Assembly: GCA_047967505.1 (NCBI GenBank)
Contig: CM106541.1
Origin: Dipteris shenzhenensis
Lineage: Eukaryota > Polypodiophyta > Polypodiopsida > Gleicheniales
Length of the DNA stretch: 64,000 nt
Direction: 5' to 3' (one strand)
The notes under the pieces were generated by a model. The model was not told the DNA's origin. It was given only the letters and a program-made list of their open reading frames with translations, and did not search any database. Below, piece after piece: positions 19,560 to 31,302 of this stretch. The position numbers and the translations under genes were made by a program. The first letter of the stretch is position 1. Each line of letters begins with the position of its first letter.

Positions 19560-22500
19560 TATTTATGTGACAAAAAGTATAAATGTGTCTGTGCGTGTGG
19601 CCCATCCCCAACTTGGAGTGTAAGACCACATGGTGAGGGGAGGTAGAAATTATCTAAATAAATTAATTAGACAAATAAATAATTTTTTATAAAAGAAATT
19701 GATTGAGTTTGAATATATCAATTAGGTTGTTTAAACGATAATTAAGAAAGGTTTCTTTTAAACAAAACTTAAAAAGCAGAAGGTAAAGTAGGGACTAGAA
19801 AACTAGATAGGACCTACAACAAATTAATGGAAATACTGTTAGGTGAGGGGGGTAGTCCATACCCTTTTGCGCTAAAACTTAGTTAAATGAGTTAAATGAG
19901 GGGTTAAGTCTACATACTCTTTTAAAGAAACAAATTATTAAAGCAAAAGAAATAGAAAAATTTTTAAAGTAATAATATTATTAAATACTATGCAATAATA
20001 AATACTATGCATAAAGCAAACCCATAACTAATAGCCTAAGTAAGGAAGAATAAAGTAAAAAATTACAATAAATAATTTGAAGTAATAATGGAAAAAAAAG
20101 GAAAGCACAAGCTCTAGGCACATTACATGAAGGAAAATGAAAATATTTTAAAAGGAAATCTTGATAAATTTACAAGGGGGACTAAGCTTTAAAAGATCAA
20201 TTAAAAGAACTCAAATAAGTAAATAATCATATATATTATCTAAAGGACAAAGAATAAATGGCTATAAGCGAGAGAGACCAAGTCACAAATGGGAAGGGTT
20301 TAAAGGTAAAAAACTAAAACAAAAATTAAGAAGGAAAAAATACAATTAATTAATTAATTAAGTCAAAAAAGAAAAGGTTGCAGGTAAGAAGGTTTCAAAA
20401 AACAAATGAGGGAATAAAAAGGTCTTAAATGAAGAATTAATTAGCTATGAAAACAAATGAGTTTGCCTGCAAAGAGTTGCTATGAATCATGAAATTCATT
20501 GCAACTAAGTAATGTGTATCTACAAAAGAAGCGTGAACTGGTTAGCATGCTAGCCGTGGAATATCATGCCTACAAGTAAGTCATGATGTTCGACATGGGA
20601 TGATTTGCACAAAGATTACAACGTGAATTCTCATGTAGCCGAGACTGCAATGCATAAAGAGTATGGATAGGTCACGGTGACCTCGACCAATCCCCAATGA
20701 GCAAGGCCAACACTATAGTAGCTTTGTGTGGTGGCCTTCACCAGATTCTTGTTCAGCAAAAGCACAGTGCCACCTTCCGAGCAGAATATCAAAGGTATTG
20801 TTCCCATGAAGCCTAAACTTACAAAAGAAACATGTCAAAGGAAGATAGAATGCAACTTGCAACCACATGATCTTTGTAAGGGGAGGAGAGCAGCTGCACA
20901 CCACCCCAAGACCCCTAATGAGGAAGGAGTCGAAACTGTGTGAGCAAGGGATAAATGGGACGAATGTCAACAAGGTGGGAAAAGAAGTAGAGTAAATGTT
21001 TCAAGCAAGGAAAGGGTAGAATAGCCAATGACGATGACAACTTAAGAGGTTGCCATAGTGTATCAAGCTTGCTAAGAATATCAAGGTAGTGAGGAGCTTT
21101 TGGGAGAGCAAGTATGTAACGAGAAGAAATTGGCAAGTACGGAAGAAGAGATGCCTAAGGGCCATGGAGGCTAGAGGCACAAAGGAGGCTAAGGACACAG
21201 TAGAGCAATGCCAACACTGCCACGTGAAACTATGGTACCATAGGTCGAAGTAGAAAAGAGAAATGTAAACAAGGTTGTCAAAGGAGCCGTGAAGAGCAAG
21301 GAGAGCTGGCGAAGGTGGTCAAAAGCAAACTCGCAGGGTGACACCATTATCACATTGCAGGAGCAATGCTTGAAAGAAGAGAGCAAGAAAGAGGTAGCAA
21401 CCATAGTTGGCAGCCACCGATAATGAAGAGCGTAGATTAAAAAACAAGTCACGAGTTCAACCCATAGATTACAGTATCTTGTAAGCTAAAGGGCAGTAGA
21501 GGCATAGACAAGTAGATGAGCACAGGGGCGAGGTCAAAGTGAGAAACGGAGTACCAGAGAAGAACCATGAAGGAGGGGAGTTAATTGAAAATTAAAAACC
21601 TAATTTTAAAGGGGGTTTGAAAGGGGGAAATTTAGTTAAACCAGAGAATATGAAGGGGAGTTTTAATATAAAAAGGAAAAAACTAAAGGGGGCTACAAAA
21701 TTTAAGAGGGGGGTTTGTCCCTGAGGCAATCTAAAGCAACAAAGGAGTTTGGCTTATAAGTGTATGTGCATTAGAGTGCATGGGCATAGCATGCTTATAA
21801 ACCCAAAGCATACTACTAGAAAATGTTTAGTAAATTATGTAAGAGTGCATAATGGAGGTGGTAAAAAACAAGCTACTTTCATTAAAACATCAACACGAGG
21901 AAAAGGAAAAAGGGGGGGTTTGTTTCTAATTTATTCATGAATATACAAAATGTAATTAAATTAAATTGGGGGAGGGGGGGCAGGGAGGAAAGGATAGTAG
22001 TTGGCATAATAGGGAAATTGGTGTAGAATGGAAGTGAGAGTGTGTGTGGGGAGGGAGGAAAGGATAGTAGTTGGCATAATAGGGAAATTGGTGTAGAATG
22101 GAAGTGAGAGTGTGTGTGGGGAGGAGGGGGCGGTGGGGGGGGAAAGGGGGGGGAAAAGTGTACGGGGTTGAAGCTCTAAATAATTCGTAATAAAAGTTAA
22201 TAAAGTAAAAAATAGAAAAAACTAAATTGTATGAGTGTATGGAGAGGCGTTAGGGTGTGTGTGTGTGTGGCCCACCCCCAACCCAGAGGTTAAGACCACA
22301 TGGTGAGGGGTAAGCCCACCATATGGAGCTTACGCCTCACCAAAGAGATTAATAAGTGCAATAAAATCACAATATAATGTAGGTAAAGTGTTATTCTTCA
22401 AGAAGTTAAGGATATTTTTGGTGATCAAGTCAGAATTGAATCCATTTTTAGCAAAAAAGCAAAATAAGTCTAACCAAATCTATATAAGCCCACGAAAAAT
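19560..22500. other. AT-rich intergenic DNA of block B, no gene supported
   Basis: The right-arm counterpart is 55940-59030. Short overlapping minus-strand frames at 20713-21452 are also open in part in the right arm (57214-58001), but they contain no recognisable domain and their frames are broken by indels between arms. One example is about 35-40 bp present near 20800 and absent near 57835. I regard this as old repetitive DNA. Confidence 0.5.
21983..22122. repeat. 70-bp tandem duplication, left arm only
   Basis: Two identical 70-bp copies (21983-22052 and 22053-22122) starting GGGAGGAAAGGATAGTAG. The right arm has a single copy around 56310-56385, so the duplication arose after the arms formed, or was lost on the right. 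Confidence 0.8.
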
Positions 22501-22616
22501 CACTACAAGGCATAGGCCATTTTCCGACGGAAATACCGACGCTTTTTACATAAATTTTTTTTTTTTTCACGGGCGCAAAGGTCGCTATAAAAGTCGTTAA
22601 AATCGTCGAAAAAGGA

Positions 22617-22777
22617 GCGTCGCTATAAACCGTCGCTATATAGCGACGCTGTTAATCGTCGCTATATAGCGACGATGTAAACGTCGCTATATAGCGACGA
22701 TAAAAACCTCGCTATATAGCAACTCTGTTAATCGTCGCTATATAGCGACACTGGTAAACGTCGCTATATAGCGACGA
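22617..22777. promoter_or_regulatory. 5' subterminal palindrome cluster of CACTA-2
   Basis: Six GTCGCTATATAGCGAC-type motifs, as in CACTA-1. One is degraded (CTCGCTATATAGCAAC). Confidence 0.75.
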
Positions 22778-22790
22778 TTAACAGAAGTTT

Positions 22791-22853
22791 AAAAAAATGG
22801 TTAGTGGGGCTAAACAGGGCTTCCTTTTGGCCCTGTTTAGCCCCACTAACCCT
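22791..22853. repeat. Hairpin with inverted loop, CACTA-2
   Basis: The stem core TTAGTGGGGCTAAACAGGGC is the same as in CACTA-1 at 2346-2416, but the loop (22821-22829) reads TTCCTTTTG, the reverse complement of the CACTA-1 loop CAAAAGGAA. The outer stem has a mismatch here (AACCCT against ATGGTT). Confidence 0.85.
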
Positions 22854-23052
22854 TCTTTTTTTTTTGTAATTACAAAAGAAAGTTTTTTATAACAAAATTT
22901 CCCTTGCTTGCAGGGTGATACAAAATTGTTCTTGTGAACGATGAGGAAGAAATGCATATACATATACAACTGTGTTTGAAACAAAATTACCCTGTGAAAG
23001 GGCGATACAAAATGGCTCTAACGAGCGGATATGAAAAATGCTACTACCACTA

Positions 23053-23952
23053 CTAATCCGAATCCGAATCCGAATCGTCTTGTTGGGCTGTTCCCTGGTC
23101 CTCGGCACTGCATCTTCTCCCTCGTCTCCGACACCTGCGTCTTCTCCCTCGTCATCGGCACCTGCGTCCGATCCTTGCCCCTGTTGATCGCTCGTCTCTG
23201 ATGATGGGACGCTTGAGCTTTGACCCTGAGAGTGAACCATATAAATCGAAAATTAGATTGGAACTTAAATTAAAAAGTGAGATTACAAGCATGAGTAAAC
23301 TTATACCGTGCGAGCAGCCACCTCAGCCCAATCGACTGTCGCTCCCATTGCCTCTTGCTCAATGAACCACGGCTTGGTTCCTATCCGAAATGCGCGCCGC
23401 GTCTCTGCATCCGTAGGAAGACGACCCATTGCAGCTTGCTGTGGATCCAATTTACGAGAGTTAGAGTTAGCTAAAGTGCATGTAATATGTAAGTAAAACA
23501 AATAGAACAATACATTAAATGGAAAGAAGTAAACTTACCACGGTTGCCTCGAACGCATACCGTCCGCCTGCACCAAAGTGCGAAGTACCTACGACATCCA
23601 GCCGTCTCTTCGCAGCCCTCCTCTGACCCTCGAACATTTCAGGATGGTCCCTATGTTGCTTCTTGAAGTACTTCCAATCAGCTTTGTCTGCCCAGCTGGG
23701 TTTAGCCAACCCCTTTGTAATGGAAGTACGCATGGTTGATCTGCGATGCTTTAGGACCAAACCCATGCGCTCGAGCATATAACTGTTATTAAACTCCACA
23801 TTTGGCGGATTAGGATATCTTTGTTTTAACTCATCGATCACCGCCTGCTTCTTTTGGCCATCTTGATACCGCCAATCGATATTTATGCCGCTCTTGAAGT
23901 GATGACTCATCAACCGCCTCATGGCGGCCATCACTGCTTTGCCCTTTTTGTC
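23053..23952 (-). pseudogene. CACTA-2 second gene, Transposase_24-like, 5'-truncated
   Basis: The C-terminal parts of the protein described at 2609-4184 are kept: 23952-23539 (from DKKGKAVMAAMRRLM onward), 23438-23307 (MGRLPTDAETRRAF to EVAART), then the acidic tail exon. The codon that is TAA in CACTA-1 is CAA here. Three lesions are visible. Everything N-terminal of DKKGKA is replaced directly by satellite sequence at 23952/23953. The last 3' splice site reads TTCAC instead of TTCAG. A single base is missing in the tail (GGCACTGCATC against GGCACCTGCATC), which shifts the frame out of the Asp/Ser run. Non-functional. Confidence 0.8.
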
Positions 23953-25560
23953 ATGCATAAGCTCATGCTTGCGGAAAAAGAGAAGGAGCTTCTGCGGAAA
24001 AAGAGAAGGAGCACTTGCAGAAACTTGCGGATAAGCTCTTGCGGAAACTTGCGCATAAGCTCATGCTCATGCATGAGCATAAGCATGAGCTTATGCTTAT
24101 GCTTATGCTTATGCTTGCGGAAACTTGCGGAAACTTGCGGAAACTCATGCTTATGCTCATGCGAAAATAGAGAAGGAGCTTATGCGGAAAAAGAGAAGGA
24201 GCTTATGCGGAATAAGAGAAGGAGCTCATGCGGAAACTTGCGGAAACTTGCGCATAAGCTCTTGCGCAAACTTGCGCATAAGCTCATGACAAGCTCCTTC
24301 TCTCATTCCGCATAAGCTCCTTCTTTATTTCCGCATGAGCATAAGCTCATGCTTATGCTCATGCGGAAAAAGAGAAGGAGCTTATGCGGAATGAGAGAAG
24401 GAGCTTATGCGGAAAAAGAGAATGAGAGAAGCATATGCTTCTCTCATTCTCTATTTCCACATAAGCTCTTGCGGAAACTTCCGCATAAGCTCATGCTCAT
24501 GAATGAGCATAAGCATGAGCTTATGCTTATGCTTATGCATAAGCATAAGCCTAAGCTCATGCTTATGCTCATGCGGAAATAGAGAAGGAGCTTATGCGGA
24601 ATGAGAAAAGGAGCTTATGCGGAAAAAGAGAATGAGAGAAGCACAAGCTTCTCTCATTCTCTATTTCCGCATAAGCTTAATCGGAAACTTACGCATAAGC
24701 TCATGCTCATGAATGAGCATAAGCTCATGCTTATGCTCATGTGGAAATAGAGAAGGAGCTTATGCGGAATGAGAGAAGGAGCTTATGCAGAAAAAGAGAA
24801 TGAGAGAAGCATAAGCTTCTCTCATTCTCTATTTCCGCATAAGCTTATGCGGAAACTTACGCATAAGCTCATGCTCATGAATGAGCATAAGCATGAGCTT
24901 ATGCTTATGCTTATGCATAAGCATAAGCATAAGCATAAGCATAAGCTCATGCTTATGCTCATGCGGAAATAGAGAAGGAGCTTATGCGGAATGAGAGAAG
25001 GAGCTTATGCGGAAAAAGAGAATGAGAGAAGCATATGCTTCTCTCATTCTCTATTTCCGCATAAGCTCTTGCGGAAACTTACGCATAAGCTCATGCTCAT
25101 GAATGAGCATAAGCATGAGCTTATGCTTATGCTTATGCATAAGCATAAGCATAAGCATAAGCATAAGCTCATGCTTATGCTCATGCGGAAATAGAGAAGG
25201 AGCTTATGCGGAATGAGAGAAGGAGCTTATGCGGAAAAAGAGAATGAGAGAAGCATAAGCTTCTCTCATTCTCTATTTCCGCATAAGCTTATGCGGAAAC
25301 TTACGCATAAGCTCATGCTCATGCGAAAATAGAGAAGGAGCTTATGCGGAATGAGAGAAGGAGCTTATGCGGAAACTTACGCATAAGCTCATGCTCATGA
25401 ATGAGCATAAGCATGAGCTTATGCTTATGCTTATGCATAAGCATAAGCATAATCTCATGCTTATGGTCATGCGGAAAAAGAGAATGAGAGAAGCTTATGC
25501 GAATGAGAGAAGGGGGAAATAGAGAAGGGGGAATGAGAGAAGCATAAGCATAAGAGAATA
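23953..25560. repeat. Palindrome-rich satellite array of CACTA-2 (~1.6 kb)
   Basis: Same words as the CACTA-1 array. The 222-bp unit is clearest at 24769, 24991 and about 25211. Each unit holds two palindromes, around AGAAGCATATGCTTCT (sometimes AGAAGCATAAGCTTCT) and around TTATGCATAA. The array is less than half as long as in CACTA-1. Confidence 0.9.
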
Positions 25561-25709
25561 AGAGGGATGCGGAAATAGAGAATAAGGGGGAAAGGAAAGA
25601 GAGAAGGGAAAAGAGAGAGGGGGAAAGAGAGAATAAGAGAAGAGGGAAAAAAGAGAAGGGGGAAAATGAGAAAAAGAGAAGGGGGAAGAGAGGGTTCCTA
25701 CACCCATCA

Positions 25710-25740
25710 CTGCAGCTAGCGCTTAAGGCGCTAGCTGCAG
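25710..25740. repeat. 13-bp perfect stem-loop, CACTA-2
   Basis: Counterpart of 8067-8097, with identical stem CTGCAGCTAGCGC. Confidence 0.7.
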
Positions 25741-25799
25741 GCCAATGCAAATAACAAAAAGCTTAAATGGAAAGAAGAGGAAGCACTTACCTGTAAAAG

Positions 25800-25887
25800 T
25801 ATGTCCCGCTCGGTGTAGTGGACTGGGCCCACAAAAGAGAGACTATGTCCCGCTCGGTGTAGTGGACTGGCCCTACAAAAGAGAGAA
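25800..25887. repeat. 44-bp tandem duplication, CACTA-2 leader
   Basis: Counterpart of 8157-8244, adjacent to the conserved ACAG/GTAAGT donor on the minus strand. Confidence 0.7.
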
Positions 25888-26426
25888 AACAACCCATTTT
25901 TTCAAATAAGATGTTAGTGGAAAGAGGAGATCACAAAAGCAACTTCTTGAAAGGAGACAAGGAAAGAGAAGATTGAGGAGACAAGGAAAGGAGGAGATTG
26001 AGGAGAAGAGAAAGAAGAGAAGGAAGAGAAATACAGGAAGAAGAGGTGAGTTTCTTTCTTTCTTTCTTGAAATTTCGTTTTTTGTTTGAATCCTTTCTAA
26101 TCAAGCATGAAAACTAGTTTAAAACTTTAGCAATACAAGTAGAAACACTCACAAAACCAAAGCTAACAAACAAACAACCTACATTGTTGAAAGAAACTCA
26201 CCTTTTGAAGAACTTTCTTTCTGGAAACCAAAGAGGGAAAAAGGAGAGAGAGGGTGCACAAGAGGTAGGAGGAGGGTGAGGAGTGGGAAATAGGGTAGGA
26301 GGTTGCTTGGAATAGATGGGAGGTCAGTGAAAATAGGTGGGAGGAGATTTTGGAGAGCTTACTTGAGAGATTAGGAAAGCTTTGAGCAAAACGCCGCGGG
26401 TTTCGGCGTTTCGGGTTTTAACCCAC

Positions 26427-26561
26427 AGCGTCGCTATATAGCGACGCTTATTCGTCGCTATATAGCGACGTTTTTAATTGAAAACATCGCTATATAGCGA
26501 CGCTTTCAATTAAAATCGTCGCTATATAGCGATGGAACAGAGCGTCGCTATATAGCGACGC
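26427..26561. promoter_or_regulatory. Internal palindrome cluster of CACTA-2
   Basis: Five CGTCGCTATATAGCGACG-type motifs, two of them mutated (ACATCGCTATATAGCG and TCGCTATATAGCGATG). Same position between the divergent genes as 8786-8918. Confidence 0.6.
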
Positions 26562-26794
26562 TTACTGTTTATTTTTTAATGAGGCCTCTTGTGACTCAAA
26601 CATGCTATGCCTATAATTGTCAATATCTCCTCTTACTACATAGCCTTACTATATAGGATTTTTTGTTTCAATCCTTACTATATAGCGATGTCATTCTTTT
26701 TATATAGCCTCAAGAGAAGCTCAAATTAAACATGCTATGCTCATAATTGTGTACATCTCCTCTTCATGCTTATGTTTTGGTTTTATAAGTGTAG

Positions 26795-29700
26795 ATGGAA
26801 GGGACGAGTGGAAGCTCATCCGATGATGCGCCAACGCCCGGGAGCACGAAGTGGCTTACGGAGAGGTTATATTGTCATTGCACTCATTGCAAGCGAGAAG
26901 TACGACATCAACGTCGTATTATCATGCGCCACTTGCGGATGTATGGGGAGGAGCCGGAACCAGTACCCCCCGTTGGTGTTGCACATGTTGATGGATCATC
27001 GGTAAGTCAAAGCTATTTAAGTTCGCAATCTTATTGTATACCCGGAATTAGAAGATCTTCTATTTACACGAATGAGCTTATGACAGGATGACGAGGGTGA
27101 CGAGGGTACACATATACCTTCTCACTTTCAACAAGACTATAGTCTCCCAGATGACGACGAGGGTATGGTCGACATGATGGATTCCATTTTTAGGGGCACT
27201 ACATCCCACGTACACGTGATGTCAGAGTCTGAGGTGAAAATGCGAGAGTTGCAATCAACACAATTGTACGAGGGTGCCAGGATGTCTAAACTACGTGCTT
27301 GTCTCTCAATCTTGAATCTACAAGTACAGTATGGGTGGTCGGATACAAGTGTCTCGGCCTTAATGAGGTTAGCCCTTGCATTAATTTGATTGACTCATTA
27401 TTTGGATATTGTTTGTTTTGAGAATCATCATTTGGATAGTGTCTTTGTCATAGGTTGCTCCAAAAGATGTTGCCTGCACCAAATACCATGCCCGCATCAA
27501 GAGATGAAGCGAAAAAGATGCTAACAATGGTGGGTATGGATTATGATACCATCCATGCTTGCCGTAATGATTGTATTCTCTTTCGTCGTGAGCATGGAGA
27601 TTTGGCTAGTTGTCCAAAGTGTGGGGAACAACGATATAGAGATGACTTGCAGGGTGAGAGGATATCGGTAAAGGTCTTAAGACACTTTCCCATCATTGCA
27701 AGAATACAACACATGTTTCGATGCAAAACCATAGCGGAGTTGATGACATGGCATGCATCTCATCGGTCCACTGATCACACATTGAGGATTCCCGCAGATT
27801 GTGCGGCTTGGAAGCACATAGATAATCAGTGGCCGGACTTTGCGAGAGAGCCACGCAACTTACATCTTGGGCTAGCCATGGACGGCGTGAATCCTTTCGG
27901 GTTACGCTCGACATCTTGGTCGACATGGCCCATAGTCGTGGTGAATTACAATATCCCACCATGGCTAACAATAAAAAAGGGACACCTCATGCTTGCACTA
28001 CTTGTGCCAGGAAAGTACAAGGCAAGAAACATGGACGTGTACATGGCACCTTTGATAGAGGAGTTACAGATATTATGGAGAGGAGTGCAGGTCTTTGATA
28101 TTTCCAGAGCTCCTAGGCATACCAATGATATTTCCGTCAGGGGTATCTTGATGTGGACCATGCATGACTACCCAGGATATGGAGAGTGCGCAGGTACGTG
28201 GTTATGTCTTTACATGTACAATGAGGGATTATGCTTTTTTTACTCTCTTTTGCACGCATGTCTTGTACTAACATATTCATGCACGCGTGCAGGGCTTGTT
28301 ACAAGTGGGTACCATGCTTGTCCTGTTTGTGGACCCGCTCTGAAATCGCTTGCACGCTACTCCAAACACATGAGGAAAAATGTTTATGAAGGTCATGCTC
28401 GATACCTTCCGCTCGACCATCTCGCACGTGGAGGTCAGCTTGATCCACCACCATCATATTTGAAAGCAAGTGATTGGATTCAAGCTTGGAGGGAGAATGG
28501 AGAGGAACCTCCTCCTGGTATGAAGAGGCTATCGATCTTTCACGAGCTTCCTTATTGGGGTCAGTTACAAATCAATCATCTCTTGGATCCCATGCATATC
28601 TTTAAGAATGTGGGGGCTACCATTTGGGCACACTTGGTTGGTTCCAAGGACTCGAGAGGAGTGCGAGAAGACTTGCGTGCTATGAATAGGATGTCTCGTT
28701 TGTGGCCCCAAGTGCATGCTTCAGGAAAAGTTGTCCTCCCGAAAGCAACGTGGATCCTCTCTACGAGGGAGGAGGCAGCGATCAAGGCAGACATTGCCTC
28801 TTTTCAAACACCGACAGGGTACATGCGTTGCTTGAAAGGAGCATTTTCAAAGGACAATAAGCTTAGTGGCCTCAAGTCCCATGATTGGCACAAGGTCTTA
28901 CAGGTATTCTAAGTAGAATTAGTGTACCGATAATAGTGATGCATTAGCGTAATTATTATTATGTTATATTGTTGACATGATTTCATTGTTGCTTTGATAG
29001 TTCATCCTTCCAATTACAATAAAAGGGTGCTTACAAGAAGATGTTAGAAATGCTATATTCAAGATCTGTGGTATTGTGAGGTATGCTTACTATCAATTCG
29101 CATTATGTATTTTCTTCATGGACATGTGAAATAGGTGGATATCTCAAATATCTTACATATGCATGGACATGTGAAATAGGTGGATATCTCAAAAAGAGAT
29201 CTCTATATCGAGCATCGAGAAGGCTAGGGTGGAATCCATCGAAGCCGTATGCTTGCTTGAGAAGCACTTTCCCTCAAGCATTATGACAACTCAAGTCCAC
29301 TTGCTTGTGCACATAGGTGATGAGGTGGCTATAGCAGGTACCGTTCATAATCGATGGATGTTTTTTCTCGAGTGGTTTATGAAAACTTTAAAGGGGTTTG
29401 TAAGACAAAGAGCAAGACCAGAAGCAAGCATGGCAGAGGGATGGCTTGTGCAAGAGTCATTAGTATATATCACAGAGTTTCTTGCATCCACGAATCCTGA
29501 TATGCCGCAAGCTTGGCACAACAAGGATGATGATCGCATCATTGGCGAGGTCCCCCAAGGAAAAGGGATTGAAAGAAAGATGAGCGAAGAGCAAATGGAG
29601 AAATTCAATAAGTTTTGTATCCTCAATAGCCCTGAGATGCAGAAGTGGATTGAGAGATATGAAGTGGCCAAAGCAGAAAGAATAAATGCAAGGACGAGAT

Positions 29701-30858
29701 TCAGAGTAATGTACAGGCGATCACAACCATATCCACGAGATCTGGCTCTTCTCCCTACTCACATGTCACTTGATTGGCTACAACTAGCTATACGTAAAGC
29801 CGAACGTGATGGAGAGACAATAAACAAGCGCGAGCGGGAGTTATCATCTGGATGTATGGTGCATGTAAGTTTCTTATCTCTTGATGTAATTAAGTAATTA
29901 TTTGTGGCAATATATGCTATAAAATAGGTGCATCTTCATTGTTTTAATGATGCTCTTTTACAGTACAAAAAGTACAGTGCATTATGGTCATATGGACGAC
30001 ATTTTTGCATAGAACGCATCGATTCAAAGAGAGTCACGTATGATTGTGGAGTCATGGCTAACTTCACACAAGATAGCCGAGCAAGTGCTTCGGATACCAA
30101 TCTTCTCTCCTCATAGTTGGATTATTGTGGAACCATACACGACATCTATGAAATTGATTTCAGACGATTTACTATTTTCATTCTTGATGTAAAATGGTTT
30201 AGAACTACTTACAACGGTCCCCATGCAACTGTGAGAAAAGATGGTAGCGGTCTCTTTGCAATAGACTCCACCAAACATTGGACTGATGAAAGTGATACTT
30301 TTGTTCTTCCCGAGCACTGTGAGCAGGTGCATACTAATGATTTAATTAGTCGAAGCTTTCGTTTTTTAAGTCCATTGATATATATATAATTGACGACATT
30401 TGGCACGTGATTTTTCATCTTCAATATAGGTGGTTTTTCATCCGGATCGTTCTGATCCAAGATGGTGGTACGTGATCCAAGTTGCACCACGAAGTAAGCA
30501 GATTTTTGAAGATCGAGATGTGGATATGGAGATGCCACTACCAAATCCGGATCCAATTGATGAATCTAGCGAAGAAGATGTAGATCACCATATGAGGCAA
30601 GAGGAAGATGCGCATAATGACATCGCACGGGAGGAGGATGGAGATCACGATATTGACGAGGAAGACAACAATCGTCAAGATCGATCACCACACTTAAGCT
30701 TAATTGAAGAAGATGATCAAATACTTTTAGGTGAACGTACGATGCTAGAGTACGATGATGATATAGGAGATCAACTCAGTATAGAGTTGGAGATAGACTT
30801 GCTTGGCGCCTTAGACTTGGCTCAAGATGAAACAGTTGATGTAAATGCTCTTATTTAA
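26795..30858 (+). pseudogene. Tnp2-type CACTA transposase (Transposase_21), copy 2, one internal stop
   Basis: The eight exons correspond one-to-one to those at 9152-13215 with a constant offset of 17643: 26795-27001, 27087-27367, 27454-28193, 28293-28903, 29001-29080, 29180-29864, 29964-30326 and 30430-30858. Here the codon that is TGA in CACTA-1 is CGA, so exons 1-6 are open through the Transposase_21 core and the DUF4218-like part. TAG at 30114-30116 replaces CAG in exon 7, cutting off the DUF4216-like region and acidic tail. It might still yield a protein of roughly 930 residues with the catalytic core. Whether that is active is unknown. Confidence 0.9.
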
Positions 30859-31029
30859 TTTGATTTTTCTCATCTCAAACTTGGACATGAATAGCTTCAA
30901 AGGCTTGATGTACATGCTCTCATTTTTTAATTCTCTATGAGCTCAAACATGTATGAAAATTTAAAAAATTTTGTCATTGGAAGAAAATAAATTTTAAGGC
31001 TTAAAAAAAAAAAAAACCTCTCTGTAAAA

Positions 31030-31199
31030 CGTCGCTATAATTTAGTGTCTCAGTGTCGCTATATAGCGACCTTTAAAAGTCGCTATATAGCGACTTTTAC
31101 TAACATCGCTATATAGCGACTTTTAAAAGTCGCTATATAGCGACTTTTACTAACGTCGCTATATAGCGACGCTTATTAAAAGTCGCTATATAGCGACGA
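31030..31199. promoter_or_regulatory. 3' subterminal palindrome cluster of CACTA-2
   Basis: Six GTCGCTATATAGCGAC motifs as at 13393-13560, followed by the same terminal stem-loop near 31220-31258. Confidence 0.75.
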
Positions 31200-31302
31200 T
31201 TTACGACACCCGATTTTTATACCGACGATTAACGCTAAGCGGGCGCTAATCGTCGGTACGTAAACGTCGCAATAGGATGCGTGTGTAGTAGTGAATGTGA
31301 AG

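Larger units (their letters stand above)
22501..31293 (+). mobile_element. CACTA-2, En/Spm-type DNA transposon (family A), 8.8 kb
   Basis: Same termini as CACTA-1 (CACTACAAGG ... GTAGTAGTG) with target duplication AAT at 22498-22500 and 31294-31296. The right arm shows the unoccupied target with a single copy of that triplet (55934-55936). The element is shorter than CACTA-1 because the satellite is reduced to about 1.6 kb and the N-terminal part of the minus-strand gene is deleted. Its transposase has a different premature stop from CACTA-1. Likely non-autonomous, but it moved recently. Confidence 0.96.

Noticed and set aside
20713-21452. Overlapping minus-strand frames as a possible gene (mirrored at 57214-58001)
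   Set aside because: No recognisable domain, several overlapping frames of equal weight, and indels between arms that break them.
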